Source: Brachionus manjavacas (Eukaryota > Rotifera > Eurotatoria > Ploima > Brachionidae). From it: a DNA stretch of 64,000 bases. The DNA lies in NCBI GenBank assembly GCA_019054805.1, contig JAHQIY010000011.1, positions 1,493,001-1,557,000 on the forward strand, given 5' to 3'. Made by a program: the position numbers and the translations under genes. The notes beneath the pieces are model-generated. The model searched no databases, was not told where the DNA came from, and saw only the letters and a list, made by a program, of their open reading frames with translations. Positions 10,103 through 20,559 of the stretch are shown piece by piece (position 1 is the first letter of the stretch; each line of letters starts with the position of its first letter).

Positions 10103-13100
10103 TGAATTCAAATCGATTTTAGTCGAAGCTTTCACAGTGAAACAAAAAGAATCGGAGATGAATTTTGAGATGTTGACACATTGTAGACAATCGCCTAAAG
10201 AATCAATTGTATCATTTGGAGAGTCAGTTAGTCGAATAGTCAAAAAAATCTTTCCAAATGTTAGTGACTCGGAAGACATTGATAGGGTAATGCAAGAAAG
10301 ATTCGCAGCTGGTCTTTTGAATCAAAGATTACGTGAAACCGTTCGTTCAAAGATGTTAAAAATGAGAAAAATTAAGAAGGACGAGTCATTCAAATTACAC
10401 GATTTGATCGATTATGCCGAATGCAAAAATTCGAGCTATGAAACATCGAGTCAAAGTGATGGTCATTTTGTATCGAGTGAGAGTGACAATTTTGCTCAAC
10501 CGAAGAAACTTCAGTTTCAAACACAAACGAACCAGAATTACAAACCGAATATGGGTTACAACAAAAACTACGTTAAACCATCCAACAATGGTTTTCAACA
10601 AAACAATTTGAATACAAGTGTTCAACCAACTCCAAAGCAATCGCAACTACAGACACAACAACAAGAAAAAATTATGTCGGTTAAACGAGTGTTCGGAAGA
10701 ATTTCTGAGCCAAATAAACCAATCGGAGGTCAAGCCTTATTTAATAATACACTCGTCAACTATATGTGCGATAGTGGCGCGGATTTGTCAATAATTGACG
10801 AAAAAACCTTTTTGTTGATAAAACGCCACGATCCAGACACTGTGTTAGAAAGAAGCGAGAACAAATTGACTTCTGTGAGTGGTGAAATCAAAGTTTTGGG
10901 AACATTGAGATTAAAACGATGTTTAATTGTACCAGAATTGGATTTGAGGAACACAAAGATATTGGTTACGGAAAATGTCTCTGGTTATCAGTGTTTACTT
11001 GGTCGAGACATTATCAAGCGTATTCCAGCCCTAAAACAAAAGTTTGATGGAATCCACACGATACTAAAAGAATATTCTTCGGTCGTCATGAAGATATTCA
11101 AGAGTGAAATGGAAGAACGCAAATTTAGAGCCAATATTCGAAGAGCGAGTAACAAACTAAATATTCACGGTGAAAAATCTGATGAATCGATAGAATTGTT
11201 GAATGTTAAACAAAACCAAACTGAAGATAAATCCTCAATTAATGTGGTTTCGTCCAATGTCGAAGTGGTACCGACAGTTTCACAGTGTACTGATGAAATC
11301 CAAATTAAAAATGCTTCAGCAGTCCAAGATGAAAAAGTGGTCGAAAAGAAGGTATCATTTATAAACGACGATTCGATTCATATTAATTCAATTGAAATGG
11401 TGAATGAAGTTGAGATGGAATTTGAACAAGCCAAACAAGCTATCGAATCTGAATTTAAAAAAATTTCCGCTCATTCCGTTACCGATTTGAAGCCTGAAGT
11501 AAATTACGACTGTGCGTTCAAAATCGATTTTAAAGAGGCTAATCAACGACCGATCCGATGTAAAAGTCGTCCTCTACCATACAATCTAAAAGAAAAAGTT
11601 CGACTCGAGATTGATAAGCTCCTCAAAGCGGGAATCATCCGAGAGAGCAAGAGCGAATGGTGTTCACCGATAAGAGTAGTCGACAAACCAGATGGTTCGA
11701 TAAGGCTCACAGTAGACTACAAAGAGCTCAACAAGGTCATAAAAGATGACAATTATCCAATTCCTTCGATCAGTGACATGTATAATAAGATCAATGAATC
11801 CGATACATTTACAAAAGCCGATTTGAAGTCAGCATTCCATCAAATTCCAGTTCACAAAGACTCAATCGAATTCACATCTTTTATTTGTGAATATGGAGTG
11901 TTTGAATATGTTTCAATGCCAATGGGTATCAAAACAGCTCCAGCGTGTTTTCAACGTTTTATTGAGAAGACACTTAAAAAATTTATTGATAATGGAACAC
12001 TTGGTGTTTTTTTCGATGATACTATTATTCATTCGAATTCAAAAAAGAACGGTCTCAAATTTCACGTGGACACAGTGATGGATGTGTTGAATACTTTAGA
12101 AAACCGAAGACTAAAAATATCGTACGAAAAGAGTGTCACACTCTCGAACGAAATTAAATTATTAGGTCACATGATTTCGGATCATCAAATTAAACCAGAT
12201 CCAGACCGATCACAGTGTGTTGAACAAAGACCAAAACCGATCACAGTGAACGATTTACAATCATGGTTAGGCGCTTCAAATCAGTACAGGAAGTTTATTC
12301 CAATGTACGCAGAATTAGCGAAACCTCTTTACGATCTATTGTGTTTAAAAGACGTACCAAAAAATCTTCGTAAAAAGAATGGTGCAGTCAACGGTAAAAA
12401 AGTTTTACTAAATTGGAACCCTGAAGCTGAAGAGAGTTTTGTAAAACTAAAAGAAACGTTGTGTAGTGACTTAGTTCTTGCTTTGCCAGATTTTAGTAAA
12501 CCATTCATTCTTAGTACGGATGCTAGTGAAGATGGTTATGGAGCGGTATTGGAACAATTTATCGATGGGCAATTAAGACCAATCGCGTACTTTTCGAAAA
12601 ACTACACACCAACTCAAAAGAAGTATAGTACATCCGAAAAAGAAATGTTGGCTTTGGTAATGGGAATAGAATACTTCCATCAATGTTTATATGGGATTTT
12701 ATTCACTGTGAAAACGGATCATCTTCCGTTGACATGGCTCCCCAACAAGAAAAATATACAATCTCGTCTAGAACGATGGTTCCTTAGACTGTGTATTTAT
12801 AATTTCGTTATTGAATACAAGCCGGGTAGAGAAAATGTCGTTCCAGATTGGTTGTCAAGACCACCAACTGATCAAATCGATGAGAATGATTATTTGGATA
12901 ACGTAGTCGCTGTTGTAAGTCAAATGTTTGACGAACAAAAAACACAGGATGATGAAGATGAAATTGAATCGAGCGCTTCAGACCAAGACGAAAACGCCAT
13001 CACAATTGCCAACAATCCAAGTTCAGTCAATATAAACGAATTCCAAAGTTTAAACGAAGAACAGTTAAAAGACAAAGATATTCAGTGGATCAAGAATTTA

Positions 13101-13721
13101 ATTCAAACCCACGGTGAAACCAAACCAAAACTTTCGATATTCGAAAATGTAACTCGTCGAATACTCTTCAAACAATACGACAATTTAATGATCGTTGAAG
13201 GTATTTTATATAGAAATAGTGAAGATCGTAATGGATACAAAATCACTCAATTTGTTTTGCCAAAACAAATCACTGTGATGATAATTAAACAAGTTCATTC
13301 ATCGATTTACAATGGTCATTTGGGTAAGTCAAAGACAACTCACAAAATCATCGAGCGTTTTTATAGACCGTTCTTAAAAGATGAAATTAAAAATTTCATT
13401 AAACATTGCGATGTTTGTCAAAAAACCAAGATCACACAACCAAAACGTCTCGCTGAATTGATGTACCTCACTCCAACAAATCCAAATGAGCTTATCACAA
13501 CTGATCTTTCAGGTCCGTTTAAACTCACAATTCGAGGAAACAAACATATTCAGGTGATTGTCGATCACTTTTCCAAGTTTGTCGCATTCTTTGCTCTCAA
13601 GAACATAAAAGCACCACCTGTTGCGAATAATGCAGTTAACGGTTGGTGTTGCAAATATGGTATTCCTGGAGCAATTCTGTCGGACGGAGGAAGCAATATC
13701 AATCAAAGTTGTTGGAATTAG
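10080..13721 (+). CDS. pol: Gag C-terminus and Pol: protease, RT, RNase H, integrase N-part
   Basis: Coding sense resumes in this frame at about 10080; the first ATG is 10137, and residue numbers here count from it. Residues 1-100 finish the Gag capsid region, followed by a Gln/Asn-rich linker with no CCHC zinc knuckle. The retropepsin motif is CDSGADLS, with Asp212. Reverse transcriptase spans about residues 480-680; its active site reads FFDD (625-628) in place of the usual YxDD. RNase H follows, with the DAS motif Asp at 795. The integrase zinc domain has HSSIYNGH then CDVCQK, and the catalytic domain begins with TTDLSG. The frame stops at 13719-13721, just after the second catalytic Asp (LSDGGSN), where integrase homology shifts into another frame. 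Confidence 0.9.
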   Translation, partial: SFKKVSFDEFKSILVEAFTVKQKESEMNFEMLTHCRQSPKESIVSFGESVSRIVKKIFPNVSDSEDIDRVMQERFAAGLLNQRLRETVRSKMLKMRKIKKDESFKLHDLIDYAECKNSSYETSSQSDGHFVSSESDNFAQPKKLQFQTQTNQNYKPNMGYNKNYVKPSNNGFQQNNLNTSVQPTPKQSQLQTQQQEKIMSVKRVFGRISEPNKPIGGQALFNNTLVNYMCDSGADLSIIDEKTFLLIKRHDPDTVLERSENKLTSVSGEIKVLGTLRLKRCLIVPELDLRNTKILVTENVSGYQCLLGRDIIKRIPALKQKFDGIHTILKEYSSVVMKIFKSEMEERKFRANIRRASNKLNIHGEKSDESIELLNVKQNQTEDKSSINVVSSNVEVVPTVSQCTDEIQIKNASAVQDEKVVEKKVSFINDDSIHINSIEMVNEVEMEFEQAKQAIESEFKKISAHSVTDLKPEVNYDCAFKIDFKEANQRPIRCKSRPLPYNLKEKVRLEIDKLLKAGIIRESKSEWCSPIRVVDKPDGSIRLTVDYKELNKVIKDDNYPIPSISDMYNKINESDTFTKADLKSAFHQIPVHKDSIEFTSFICEYGVFEYVSMPMGIKTAPACFQRFIEKTLKKFIDNGTLGVFFDDTIIHSNSKKNGLKFHVDTVMDVLNTLENRRLKISYEKSVTLSNEIKLLGHMISDHQIKPDPDRSQCVEQRPKPITVNDLQSWLGASNQYRKFIPMYAELAKPLYDLLCLKDVPKNLRKKNGAVNGKKVLLNWNPEAEESFVKLKETLCSDLVLALPDFSKPFILSTDASEDGYGAVLEQFIDGQLRPIAYFSKNYTPTQKKYSTSEKEMLALVMGIEYFHQCLYGILFTVKTDHLPLTWLPNKKNIQSRLERWFLRLCIYNFVIEYKPGRENVVPDWLSRPPTDQIDENDYLDNVVAVVSQMFDEQKTQDDEDEIESSASDQDENAITIANNPSSVNINEFQSLNEEQLKDKDIQWIKNLIQTHGETKPKLSIFENVTRRILFKQYDNLMIVEGILYRNSEDRNGYKITQFVLPKQITVMIIKQVHSSIYNGHLGKSKTTHKIIERFYRPFLKDEIKNFIKHCDVCQKTKITQPKRLAELMYLTPTNPNELITTDLSGPFKLTIRGNKHIQVIVDHFSKFVAFFALKNIKAPPVANNAVNGWCCKYGIPGAILSDGGSNINQSCWN

Positions 13722-14800
13722 TGTATGATCATTTGGATATTAGAAAGTTAAAAACAACGCCATTTCATCCTCAATGCGATGGTCAAAGTGAAAGAACAAT
13801 CAGGACTCTAAAATCGATGATTAGAGCGTATGTTGATGCCGATCAAACTGATTGGGATTTAAATTTAGAAAAATTAGCATTTGCATATAACACTGCTGTT
13901 CACAGTGTTACGAAACAGACTCCTTTCGAAATGATGTTCGGCCGAAGACCAAGACTGCCAATCGACTTAGTAATTCCAACTCTCGACCAAGTGGATCGTA
14001 CCCCTATTCTACAAGAATATCAGGTAATAAACGATTTAGGTGTAGTCACAGTGTTGGAAGACATAGAACAAAAAATTGAACAAAATGTGCCAATTGTAGC
14101 TCACAATTATCTGAATGATTTAAAAACAAAGCTTGAGATTTGTTATGAAGCTGTAAGAACGAACCGAAATTGTCGAATGGACAAGGCGAAATTGGAGCAC
14201 GACAGAAAAATTCGTAAATTTGAATACAAAGTAGGTGATTACGTTCTAACCGATCATCCAAAATTAAAAAAAGGACATTCTCATGGGTTAGCACACAAGT
14301 ATTATGGACCGTTTGTTATTGTCGGTATCAACGAAAATAAAATTGATTATTTTATTCGCTTAGCTTCGAGTCCAAGGGCAAAAATTAAACAAATACACAA
14401 GAATCGTCTGAAGTTTTATTTTCACACTGGTCCATCATTGGAAACGATTAAAGAAGAACATGAAGATGAGCATGTTCAATCACACAAAAGAAAGTACAGA
14501 AAAGACCCCAATAATCCGCGTTGGACAAAATCCAGTACGAATCCTCGAATCACAGTGAATAGCTCTGATGCTGAATCATGTAGCTCAACTGAATCAAGTT
14601 CCGCTAGTCTAACTGAGAACGAAGAGATACAAACAAATTCCAAGAGACTAAGCAATCACAGTGATTCTAGTTCAAATGGGTCTCAAATAAAAAGTACTAA
14701 AAAAAGAAAAGTCTTAAAAAAAAACCGCATCCTGAAATCTAACAGTGAACTAAGAAGGTCGACTCGTCAATCAAAGCCACCTGACCGACTAGTATTTTAA
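13700..14800 (+). CDS. integrase C-terminal part (frame-shifted continuation)
   Basis: The open frame begins at 13643, but integrase similarity starts at about 13700 (KLLELVYDHL). It carries the third catalytic acidic residue in DGQSERTIRTLKS and the typical ETPFE-like segment KQTPFEMMFGRRP. It then has the GPY/F-like region (KYYGPFVIVGI) and a Ser/Lys-rich tail ending in RRSTRQSKPPDRL, a common end of gypsy integrases. No chromodomain is evident. In this copy the fragment is separated from the rest of Pol by one frame change near 13690 and has no plausible start of its own. Confidence 0.85.
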   Translation, partial: QSKLLELVYDHLDIRKLKTTPFHPQCDGQSERTIRTLKSMIRAYVDADQTDWDLNLEKLAFAYNTAVHSVTKQTPFEMMFGRRPRLPIDLVIPTLDQVDRTPILQEYQVINDLGVVTVLEDIEQKIEQNVPIVAHNYLNDLKTKLEICYEAVRTNRNCRMDKAKLEHDRKIRKFEYKVGDYVLTDHPKLKKGHSHGLAHKYYGPFVIVGINENKIDYFIRLASSPRAKIKQIHKNRLKFYFHTGPSLETIKEEHEDEHVQSHKRKYRKDPNNPRWTKSSTNPRITVNSSDAESCSSTESSSASLTENEEIQTNSKRLSNHSDSSSNGSQIKSTKKRKVLKKNRILKSNSELRRSTRQSKPPDRLVF

Positions 14801-14993
14801 ACTTGTTATTATAAAAAAAAAAAAAAAAAAAAAAAAATTTTTGAGGAGAGGAAACTCAGAAGAACCTCGTGGTAAGGAGGATATTTCCAGAAGAACCTTA
14901 TTTAAAGTTTTAATTATCAGACAAAATGGTTGTCGATAATAACAAAGTTTAAAAATTTTAATTTAAACATAAATTATAAAATTTTAAAATTCG

Positions 14994-15032
<39 letters not shown>

Positions 15033-15076
15033 TAATTTTAAAAATAGAAAAAAAAAAAAAAAAAAGAAAAACAAAA
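14801..15076 (+). other. A-rich spacer between pol and ORF3
   Basis: This spacer has three long poly(A) runs (about 14812-14836, 15000-15028 and 15049-15065). The word AGAAGAACCT occurs twice (near 14857 and 14891) within a purine-rich patch. The reading frame of ORF3 is open back to 14930, but that part encodes mostly lysine from poly(A), so it is not credible protein. Confidence 0.6.
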
Positions 15077-15676
15077 ATGGATAAAATTTTCGACATTTAT
15101 ATCCGGAACATTACAGTTCTTGGAGGGGACCGGAGAAAGACAGCGGAAACCTTGGAGGTTTTCATAAACAAGGAAATCATCCGGCAAGGTTTGGACAACA
15201 GACTGGGACTCATCGATAATTTGAAAGTCCCAGAGATGTGCAGGGACCACGACGGGACAACGTACATCGCGTTCTGTCGGATGGAGAGACCTGACCGACA
15301 TGGTGAGGCTGTCGAAGTCATGAACAAGATGACATTCGAAGGCCGGAAGCTCCTGGCTAAGATGAACGATATAGAGTCAGGGGCTGCACAGTGGTCGAAG
15401 AAGACAGTTGTGGACCAAGATGGTAGGCCGATCTGGTACCATGCCGAGAAAGCTAAATACCTCGAGAGGACCAACCACACAATGGAAACGCAAGAACGCC
15501 TTATTGTCCACGTTGAGCGCCGATTCCGAGAGGAGCAGGAAGGCAGAAGGAATGCCGAAGCTCACCTAAGACAAGCAGAGGATGAGCTCAACAATGCTAA
15601 GGAGACCATCCGTCAACTGGAGGACACTGTGAAGAGCCTACAGGAAGTGTTAGAAGTCTATGAGCCATCCGGATAG
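15077..15676 (+). CDS. accessory ORF3: RRM-like fold plus coiled coil
   Basis: ATG at 15077 (CAAAAATGG) gives a 199-residue protein. Residues 6-12 (DIYIRNI) and 61-69 (TTYIAFCRM) are placed like RNP2 and RNP1 of an RNA-recognition motif, with a helix between and a terminal MNKMTFEGRKLLAKM, as in RRM alpha-2/beta-4. This fold assignment is inference from the pattern. Residues about 136-190 form a charged heptad-rich coiled coil (RRFREEQEGRRNAEAHLRQA). Its G+C content is clearly higher than that of gag/pol and of the surrounding genome. It lies between pol and the 3' LTR, the position of env or accessory genes, but has no signal peptide or membrane segment. A role in RNA binding or packaging would be a guess. 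Confidence 0.75.
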   Translation: MDKIFDIYIRNITVLGGDRRKTAETLEVFINKEIIRQGLDNRLGLIDNLKVPEMCRDHDGTTYIAFCRMERPDRHGEAVEVMNKMTFEGRKLLAKMNDIESGAAQWSKKTVVDQDGRPIWYHAEKAKYLERTNHTMETQERLIVHVERRFREEQEGRRNAEAHLRQAEDELNNAKETIRQLEDTVKSLQEVLEVYEPSG

Positions 15677-15752
15677 AATTCTGTTTGTTATTTTTATTTT
15701 TAAAATTTTTTGCTGTTATGTGTTTTTTGTTTTTGTTTATCTTTCTTCTTCT

Positions 15753-15763
15753 AGGGGAAGGTA
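15753..15763 (+). promoter_or_regulatory. polypurine tract
   Basis: AGGGGAAGGTA lies immediately upstream of the 3' LTR start TGTTG. It is the expected position and composition of the plus-strand primer tract. Confidence 0.65.
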
Positions 15764-16099
15764 TGTTGTAGTTCTCTCAATAACTACAACACCGACTCTA
15801 TTCAACTTACATGTCTATAGTTTCACAGTGCAATACTATGATCTCATGCGCTTAGCAAGTAATAGTATTTAACACTGTGTAAAATATTAGACATGTGCGA
15901 TCAGAAGAGATCTCAATTATTATTTCTCTTTATTTGTTTTCTCTTTTCTCTTTTCTTTATAATTTGTAAAGGCTAGAAGCGGCCACAGTAATTAATAAAG
16001 TTTATAAAAGATATTATACTTTCATTTAATTGTCCCTTCCCTTAGGTCTTTATCCCAATCTGATTTAAAGACAAGTTAAGCCGTACTTGAACTTTAAAA
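15764..16099 (+). repeat. 3' LTR
   Basis: This 336-bp repeat matches the 5' LTR at 8997-9332 over its full length by eye. It is followed by the target duplication AATG at 16100-16103. Confidence 0.92.
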
Positions 16100-16103
16100 A
16101 ATG

Positions 16104-16504
16104 CTTAGAAAAAAAATAATATATTCTTGTTTTTACACAAATAATTTTATTATTCATTATATCTGCATTTCGCTTCTTTAGCAAGGTTCTTTTCCAAACT
16201 AACCAGTGATTAATTCTTTTAATGGTGAAGTTTGTTTTATTCAAAAGCAGTATTTTTGATTCCAAAGAGGGATTTTCTAAATTTTTGTTCAGCCAGTCTT
16301 CTAAAAAAAAATTTTAAATTGTTGTCAATATATTTTTTTAGAATTTATAACTTTAAAATAATAAATTCAATAGATTTCCTCTTATTGAATTTGATTTAAA
16401 AAAAAAAAAAATTAGTAATTATTAAAAGAAACATTAAACATTAAAAATTTAAAAATATTGAGATATATACTCAATTTTTTCAAATACTTTAAATCTGTTT
16501 ATCT
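16104..16504. other. non-coding AT-rich stretch
   Basis: I see only A/T-rich sequence here between the LTR element and a LINE remnant. A minus-strand frame at 16065-16265 overlaps the LTR end and is not credible. Confidence 0.5.
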
Positions 16505-19500
16505 TAGTCCAGATTTGACTGAAAATGAAAGAGCTTTAGACCATGAACTGAGAAAACAAAGAAACGAAGCAAACTATGGTCTTTCACAAGTCTCGCCCTT
16601 TCGATATAGCATCCGTGGAAATTAGATCGTCAAATTCATGAAGCAATAATCGTTAATCAAAAGTGTCATCACGTGTAGATTATCTCAAATTTTTAAAATG
16701 TCTGTATTTAAATGCTAAATCTTAGGACAAAAACCAGATGAATTTAGTGTTGTTTTAATTTAATTAAAATAGAACAAATTTGTAGTAGTTTACTTTGATT
16801 GTGAAAAGTATTTAGCTGGCTGTTTTTATAGGCCAAACGATTTTCATTTAGTCTTCAAACAAGCTAAGGACTATGTGGATGATAGAAGTTTTAAGGATAT
16901 TCTAACAATGAGTGACTTTAACTTTCCATTAATCATCTGGTCAAATGGCTGTTTGTCAGAAATCTTAAACGGAATAGCATCGAACATAAATTCAGCGAGA
17001 CGCTAAGCGATACTTACATATATCAGCATGTAAATGTTCCAAATTTATAAACATATGAGAATCGAAATTATGAAAATCAGTATTGGATTAACATTGTGTT
17101 TGAAATATTATTGGATTTAAAATTAATCAATTTGATTACAGCAAACAAACATCCTTTATTAATCTCTTATTATTTGACCTTAATTCATAATTGTTTATAT
17201 CAACCAATAGTTTTTTTTTATTTTTCTAATGTAGACATGACACATTACATATAATTATATTAAATTGACTTTTTTTTTATGTCCGGATTTACATGTAAAA
17301 ATTCTCATATGATGTCAAACAAAAAAGCTGTCAATACTTTGGATTTGATTTTCACGAGTCAGCCTGGCAGTGTGTATCCAAGCGATACAAAATTTGTGTT
17401 TGAGAACATTATTTAAGGACATCTGGTTATATTTTTTAATTTTGTTCTCAGAAACAAGGTTAGTATGGAATCATATACTATTAAAAAATAAAGCGAAGCT
17501 AGTAATCATTCTAGATTCATTCCAGTGACGGATGGCTCTAAAAAGAAAAGTATCTCAAAACCTTGGATAAAAGATGATCTCAAGATCTTAATTAGGAATA
17601 AGAAAAATCTTAGATACAGGAACTGTTCATGTAACTGGAAGGAAATGAATCATTATAATGATTACAAAAGTATCTGTAAATTAGTTTCTTCGGAAATAAA
17701 AAGAGCCAGACTAACTTATATACAAAATTTAGTAGATAAAGCTAAGAAGAATCCAAAATTATTATACAAATATCTAAATGATCAACAAGTAATCAGAGAA
17801 TCAATATAGCCGTTAAAAAAGTCAAACAAGAATTAACGCTAGAACCGAAAGAGATATTAAATCAACTTAATAAATGTTTTCAAGATGTTATTGTTATTGA
17901 ACAAGATGGGAAGCTTCCACTTTTTGAAGCCGAAATGAAAACTGTTCCGAATATATAGACATTTAACCAAATGATATTAAAGCTTTATCTAATAGTCAGA
18001 TACCAATACAATTCAGATCAGCAAATATTACTCTTTTGTTTTAAAAGGTGATAAATCAACGGTTAGCAATTATCGTCCTGTATCTTTAACTTCAATACCG
18101 TGCAAAATTATGGAAAGCTTAATAAACCAAAATGAAAGACAATCAAAAAAAGAATAATATTATAGCTAAAGTACAGCATGGATTTGTCAAGATAAAGTCA
18201 TGTTCAACTAATCTTCTGGAAACCCTATATTTCGTCTCAATGAATCTAGACAAAAGTATTCCTGTTAATGGGATTCTGCTAGATTTTGCGAAAGCATTTG
18301 ATATTGTTCTGTACAGACGACTAATAGCTTAATTGAAAGCGTATTGGTATGATGGGTTGATACTGAAATGATTTAAAGCTTTCTTAAAAAATAAATGACA
18401 ACGAGTTGTTCAAGGTGAAATTTTGTCGGATTGGGTTGAGATTTTTGGCAGTGAACCACAAGAGTCAGTGATTGGTCCACCAATGATCGTTTTGTATATC
18501 AATGATCTACCAAAAGGAATAGAGAATGTTGTGAAAATGTATGCAGATGATACAAAAATATTGTTGCAAACTGTATTAGAATAAGCGCAGTGATACTAAA
18601 ATCAGATTTAAATTTAATTTTCGAGTTGACTCAAGATTGGTTCTTCTTTTCAAAATGTGTGGTTATGCATTACGGTCATAAAAACAAAGAATTCACTTAT
18701 TCTAATAATGGTAAACAGTTATCAACGTCAGATACCGAAAGAGGTCTTGGAGTTATCTTAAGTACAAATCTTAAATGAAAATATTAAGGCTACAAACAAA
18801 GCAAATCAAATTTTGGGTCGCATCAGGAAATCATTCGCTTGTTCTGATTGTAAACTATCTCGATCATTGTAAATAACTTTTGTTCGTCCTCTTTTGGAAT
18901 TTGCAGTGCCTGTATGAGAATTTAGAGAGTAGAGCAACGGAATTTGGTTTTTCAATTAAAAACAAATCGTATGAAAGCACATTGAGGACTTTGAACATTC
19001 CAAATCTGGTGGAAAGAAGTAAAGAGGTGATAAAATTCAATTATAAAAGTTCATGCTTGGAATAGAATTGGTTGAAAAAAGCAACATCTTGAGTGAATTC
19101 AATGTAAATCGAACGGATTTTTATTTTCTTTATAAAATTTTTTATTGGATATAAATAAAATTATAATAATTTATTCAGTATTAAATTAAAAAAATGCTAA
19201 TTTGGATAAATTTTATTATAAGAAAAATGAAAAACATATTATTTGAAAGAAAATTTATTAACAATATTCAGACGATTTAATTTATTTTATATTTTTTATA
19301 CGTTCCTTTTTTTGAATTAAAAAAATTTGATTTTTCAACAAAAATCTTTCATTCCAAATTTCAACCAATCAAAATATAATGTAATTTTTAAAAATTCGAA
19401 CGATTCACTCACTAAGACAAATCTAATGTCACCAAAATCCAAGGAAGAGGCCACAGCTTCAAATATCACAAAGAAATTTGAGGCTCAAACATAGAGATAA

Positions 19501-19670
19501 CCTTTTTTTCAACAGAACCGCTAACATATGGAACTCACTGCCAAATCAATTAGCTGAAGCCCCCAATGTTAACAGCTTTAAAGCAGGCATTGATTGCTGG
19601 ATGAGCAGCAATCAATCACATCAGCTGCCAGCTACAGTCAAAACTACTACTACTAAATTTTGATAGAAAG
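16505..19670 (+). mobile_element. degraded LINE (Jockey/CR1-like) with RT motifs
   Basis: LINE pieces occur in the correct order with many stops. 16505-16640 reads like an ORF1 C-terminus (LTENERALDHELRKQRNEA). 16800-16960 has the endonuclease end (CFYRPND then SDFNFPLIIW). 17340-17370 reads NTLDLIFTSQPG. 17525-17809 is the linker before RT. 18130-18330 carries RT blocks (QHGFVKIKSCSTNLLE, LLDFAKAFD). The YADDTKIL active-site block is near 18540. 18590-18960 follows, ending in RPLLEFAVPV. 19478-19663 is the typical C-terminus (FFNRTANIWNSLPNQLAEA). A 400-bp non-matching A/T insert lies at about 19080-19470. It is a dead copy; the clade is assigned by pattern only. Confidence 0.8.
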
Positions 19671-20118
19671 TTTTAATTTTATAAAAAATAATTATTAAAA
19701 TATATGTTCATTTCAATTATTAATTCCATTTAAAAAAAATTTTGTGAAACGAAAATGTCCAATGAAGATGATATCAAAAACGAGCAATATTCGAACTTTA
19801 ATTTTTCAGCAAAGATTCTTGGAAGTTATTATTTTATTAAGATAAATGAGCTAGGAAAATGAAAATTCAATATTGAATTATTTCTTTGTTACTCCATTCG
19901 GCTATTCCAAATCAAATTTGAATCAAATGTACTAGTAGTTTCAATTGCAGTCAACTTAAAATTTCTTCTAATTAAAAGATCTGATCTGCGCGAAACCGGA
20001 CAATCTACTCTTACTTTACTTTTTTCCACCAGTAAAAATGCTGAACGAATTATTCCAAATTAATCAAATTTTTTATCCACTTTGAAGCCGCTGAAGCACA
20101 ATTTTAACAAAGAACTTT
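19671..20118. other. non-coding stretch
   Basis: No gene or RNA is seen between the LINE 3' end and a small inverted repeat. Confidence 0.45.
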
Positions 20119-20340
20119 CAAAATTGGAGCTGTTTACAGCCAGTCCAATTTGTGTTTAAAAATTGAAGGCCTTGCATCTTGATATTCATTTGCATCTACA
20201 AACATTAATGGATATTCATTTGCTAAGAATTTAAGTAAAGACACATTTGAAAAATTATCACCTCTTTTTCACTCTTGACCAAAGACTTCCATTTTTTGAC
20301 ACAATTTGGACTTGCTGTAAACAGCTCTAATTTTGGAAGC
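20119..20340. repeat. imperfect inverted repeat
   Basis: The arms at about 20119-20157 and 20302-20340 are reverse complements with a few mismatches; the cores are GAGCTGTTTACAGC and GCTGTAAACAGCTC. Each core is itself nearly palindromic. It is probably the remains of a small DNA element; no target duplication is identified. Confidence 0.5.
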
Positions 20341-20559
20341 AAGAAAATTGTCTCTGAGCAAGACTGACAACTGCGATAAAGTAATCGAAGAGTAAAGACA
20401 TGTTTTTGGGAATCTAAGTTCAAAAGATCCGAGAGAGCAACTCGATATATTATGAAAAGATCCGAATGAATCCTACCAATATTTTGGAATAGAGGTAGTC
20501 GAACTGATCCAGATCGTATACAAAAGCATAAATGGACTATGTGCCAACATTCTAAATGT

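Larger units (their letters stand above)
8997..16099 (+). mobile_element. near-complete Ty3/gypsy-like LTR retrotransposon
   Basis: The element has two 336-bp direct LTRs that read as identical by eye, flanked by the 4-bp duplication AATG (8993-8996 and 16100-16103). Internally it has a tRNA-Asn-type primer site, a Gag frame with hydrophobic N-terminus, a Pol frame in the order protease, reverse transcriptase, RNase H, integrase (the Ty3/gypsy order), a third GC-richer ORF, and a purine-rich tract before the 3' LTR. Identical LTRs imply a recent insertion. Two single-frame breaks (near 10085 and 13690) interrupt Gag and the integrase, so this copy is probably not autonomous unless the breaks are assembly errors or programmed shifts. 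No envelope-like gene is recognised. Confidence 0.93.

Noticed and set aside
14930..15076. N-terminal extension of ORF3
   Set aside because: It consists largely of poly(A)-encoded lysine; the ATG at 15077 has better context and starts the protein-like sequence.
8997..16099. CACAGTG equals the V(D)J recombination heptamer
   Set aside because: I saw no nonamer-like ACAAAAACC at 12 or 23 bp from the copies I looked at, the motif lies in coding DNA in both orientations, and nothing RAG-like is present. The resemblance is treated as coincidence.
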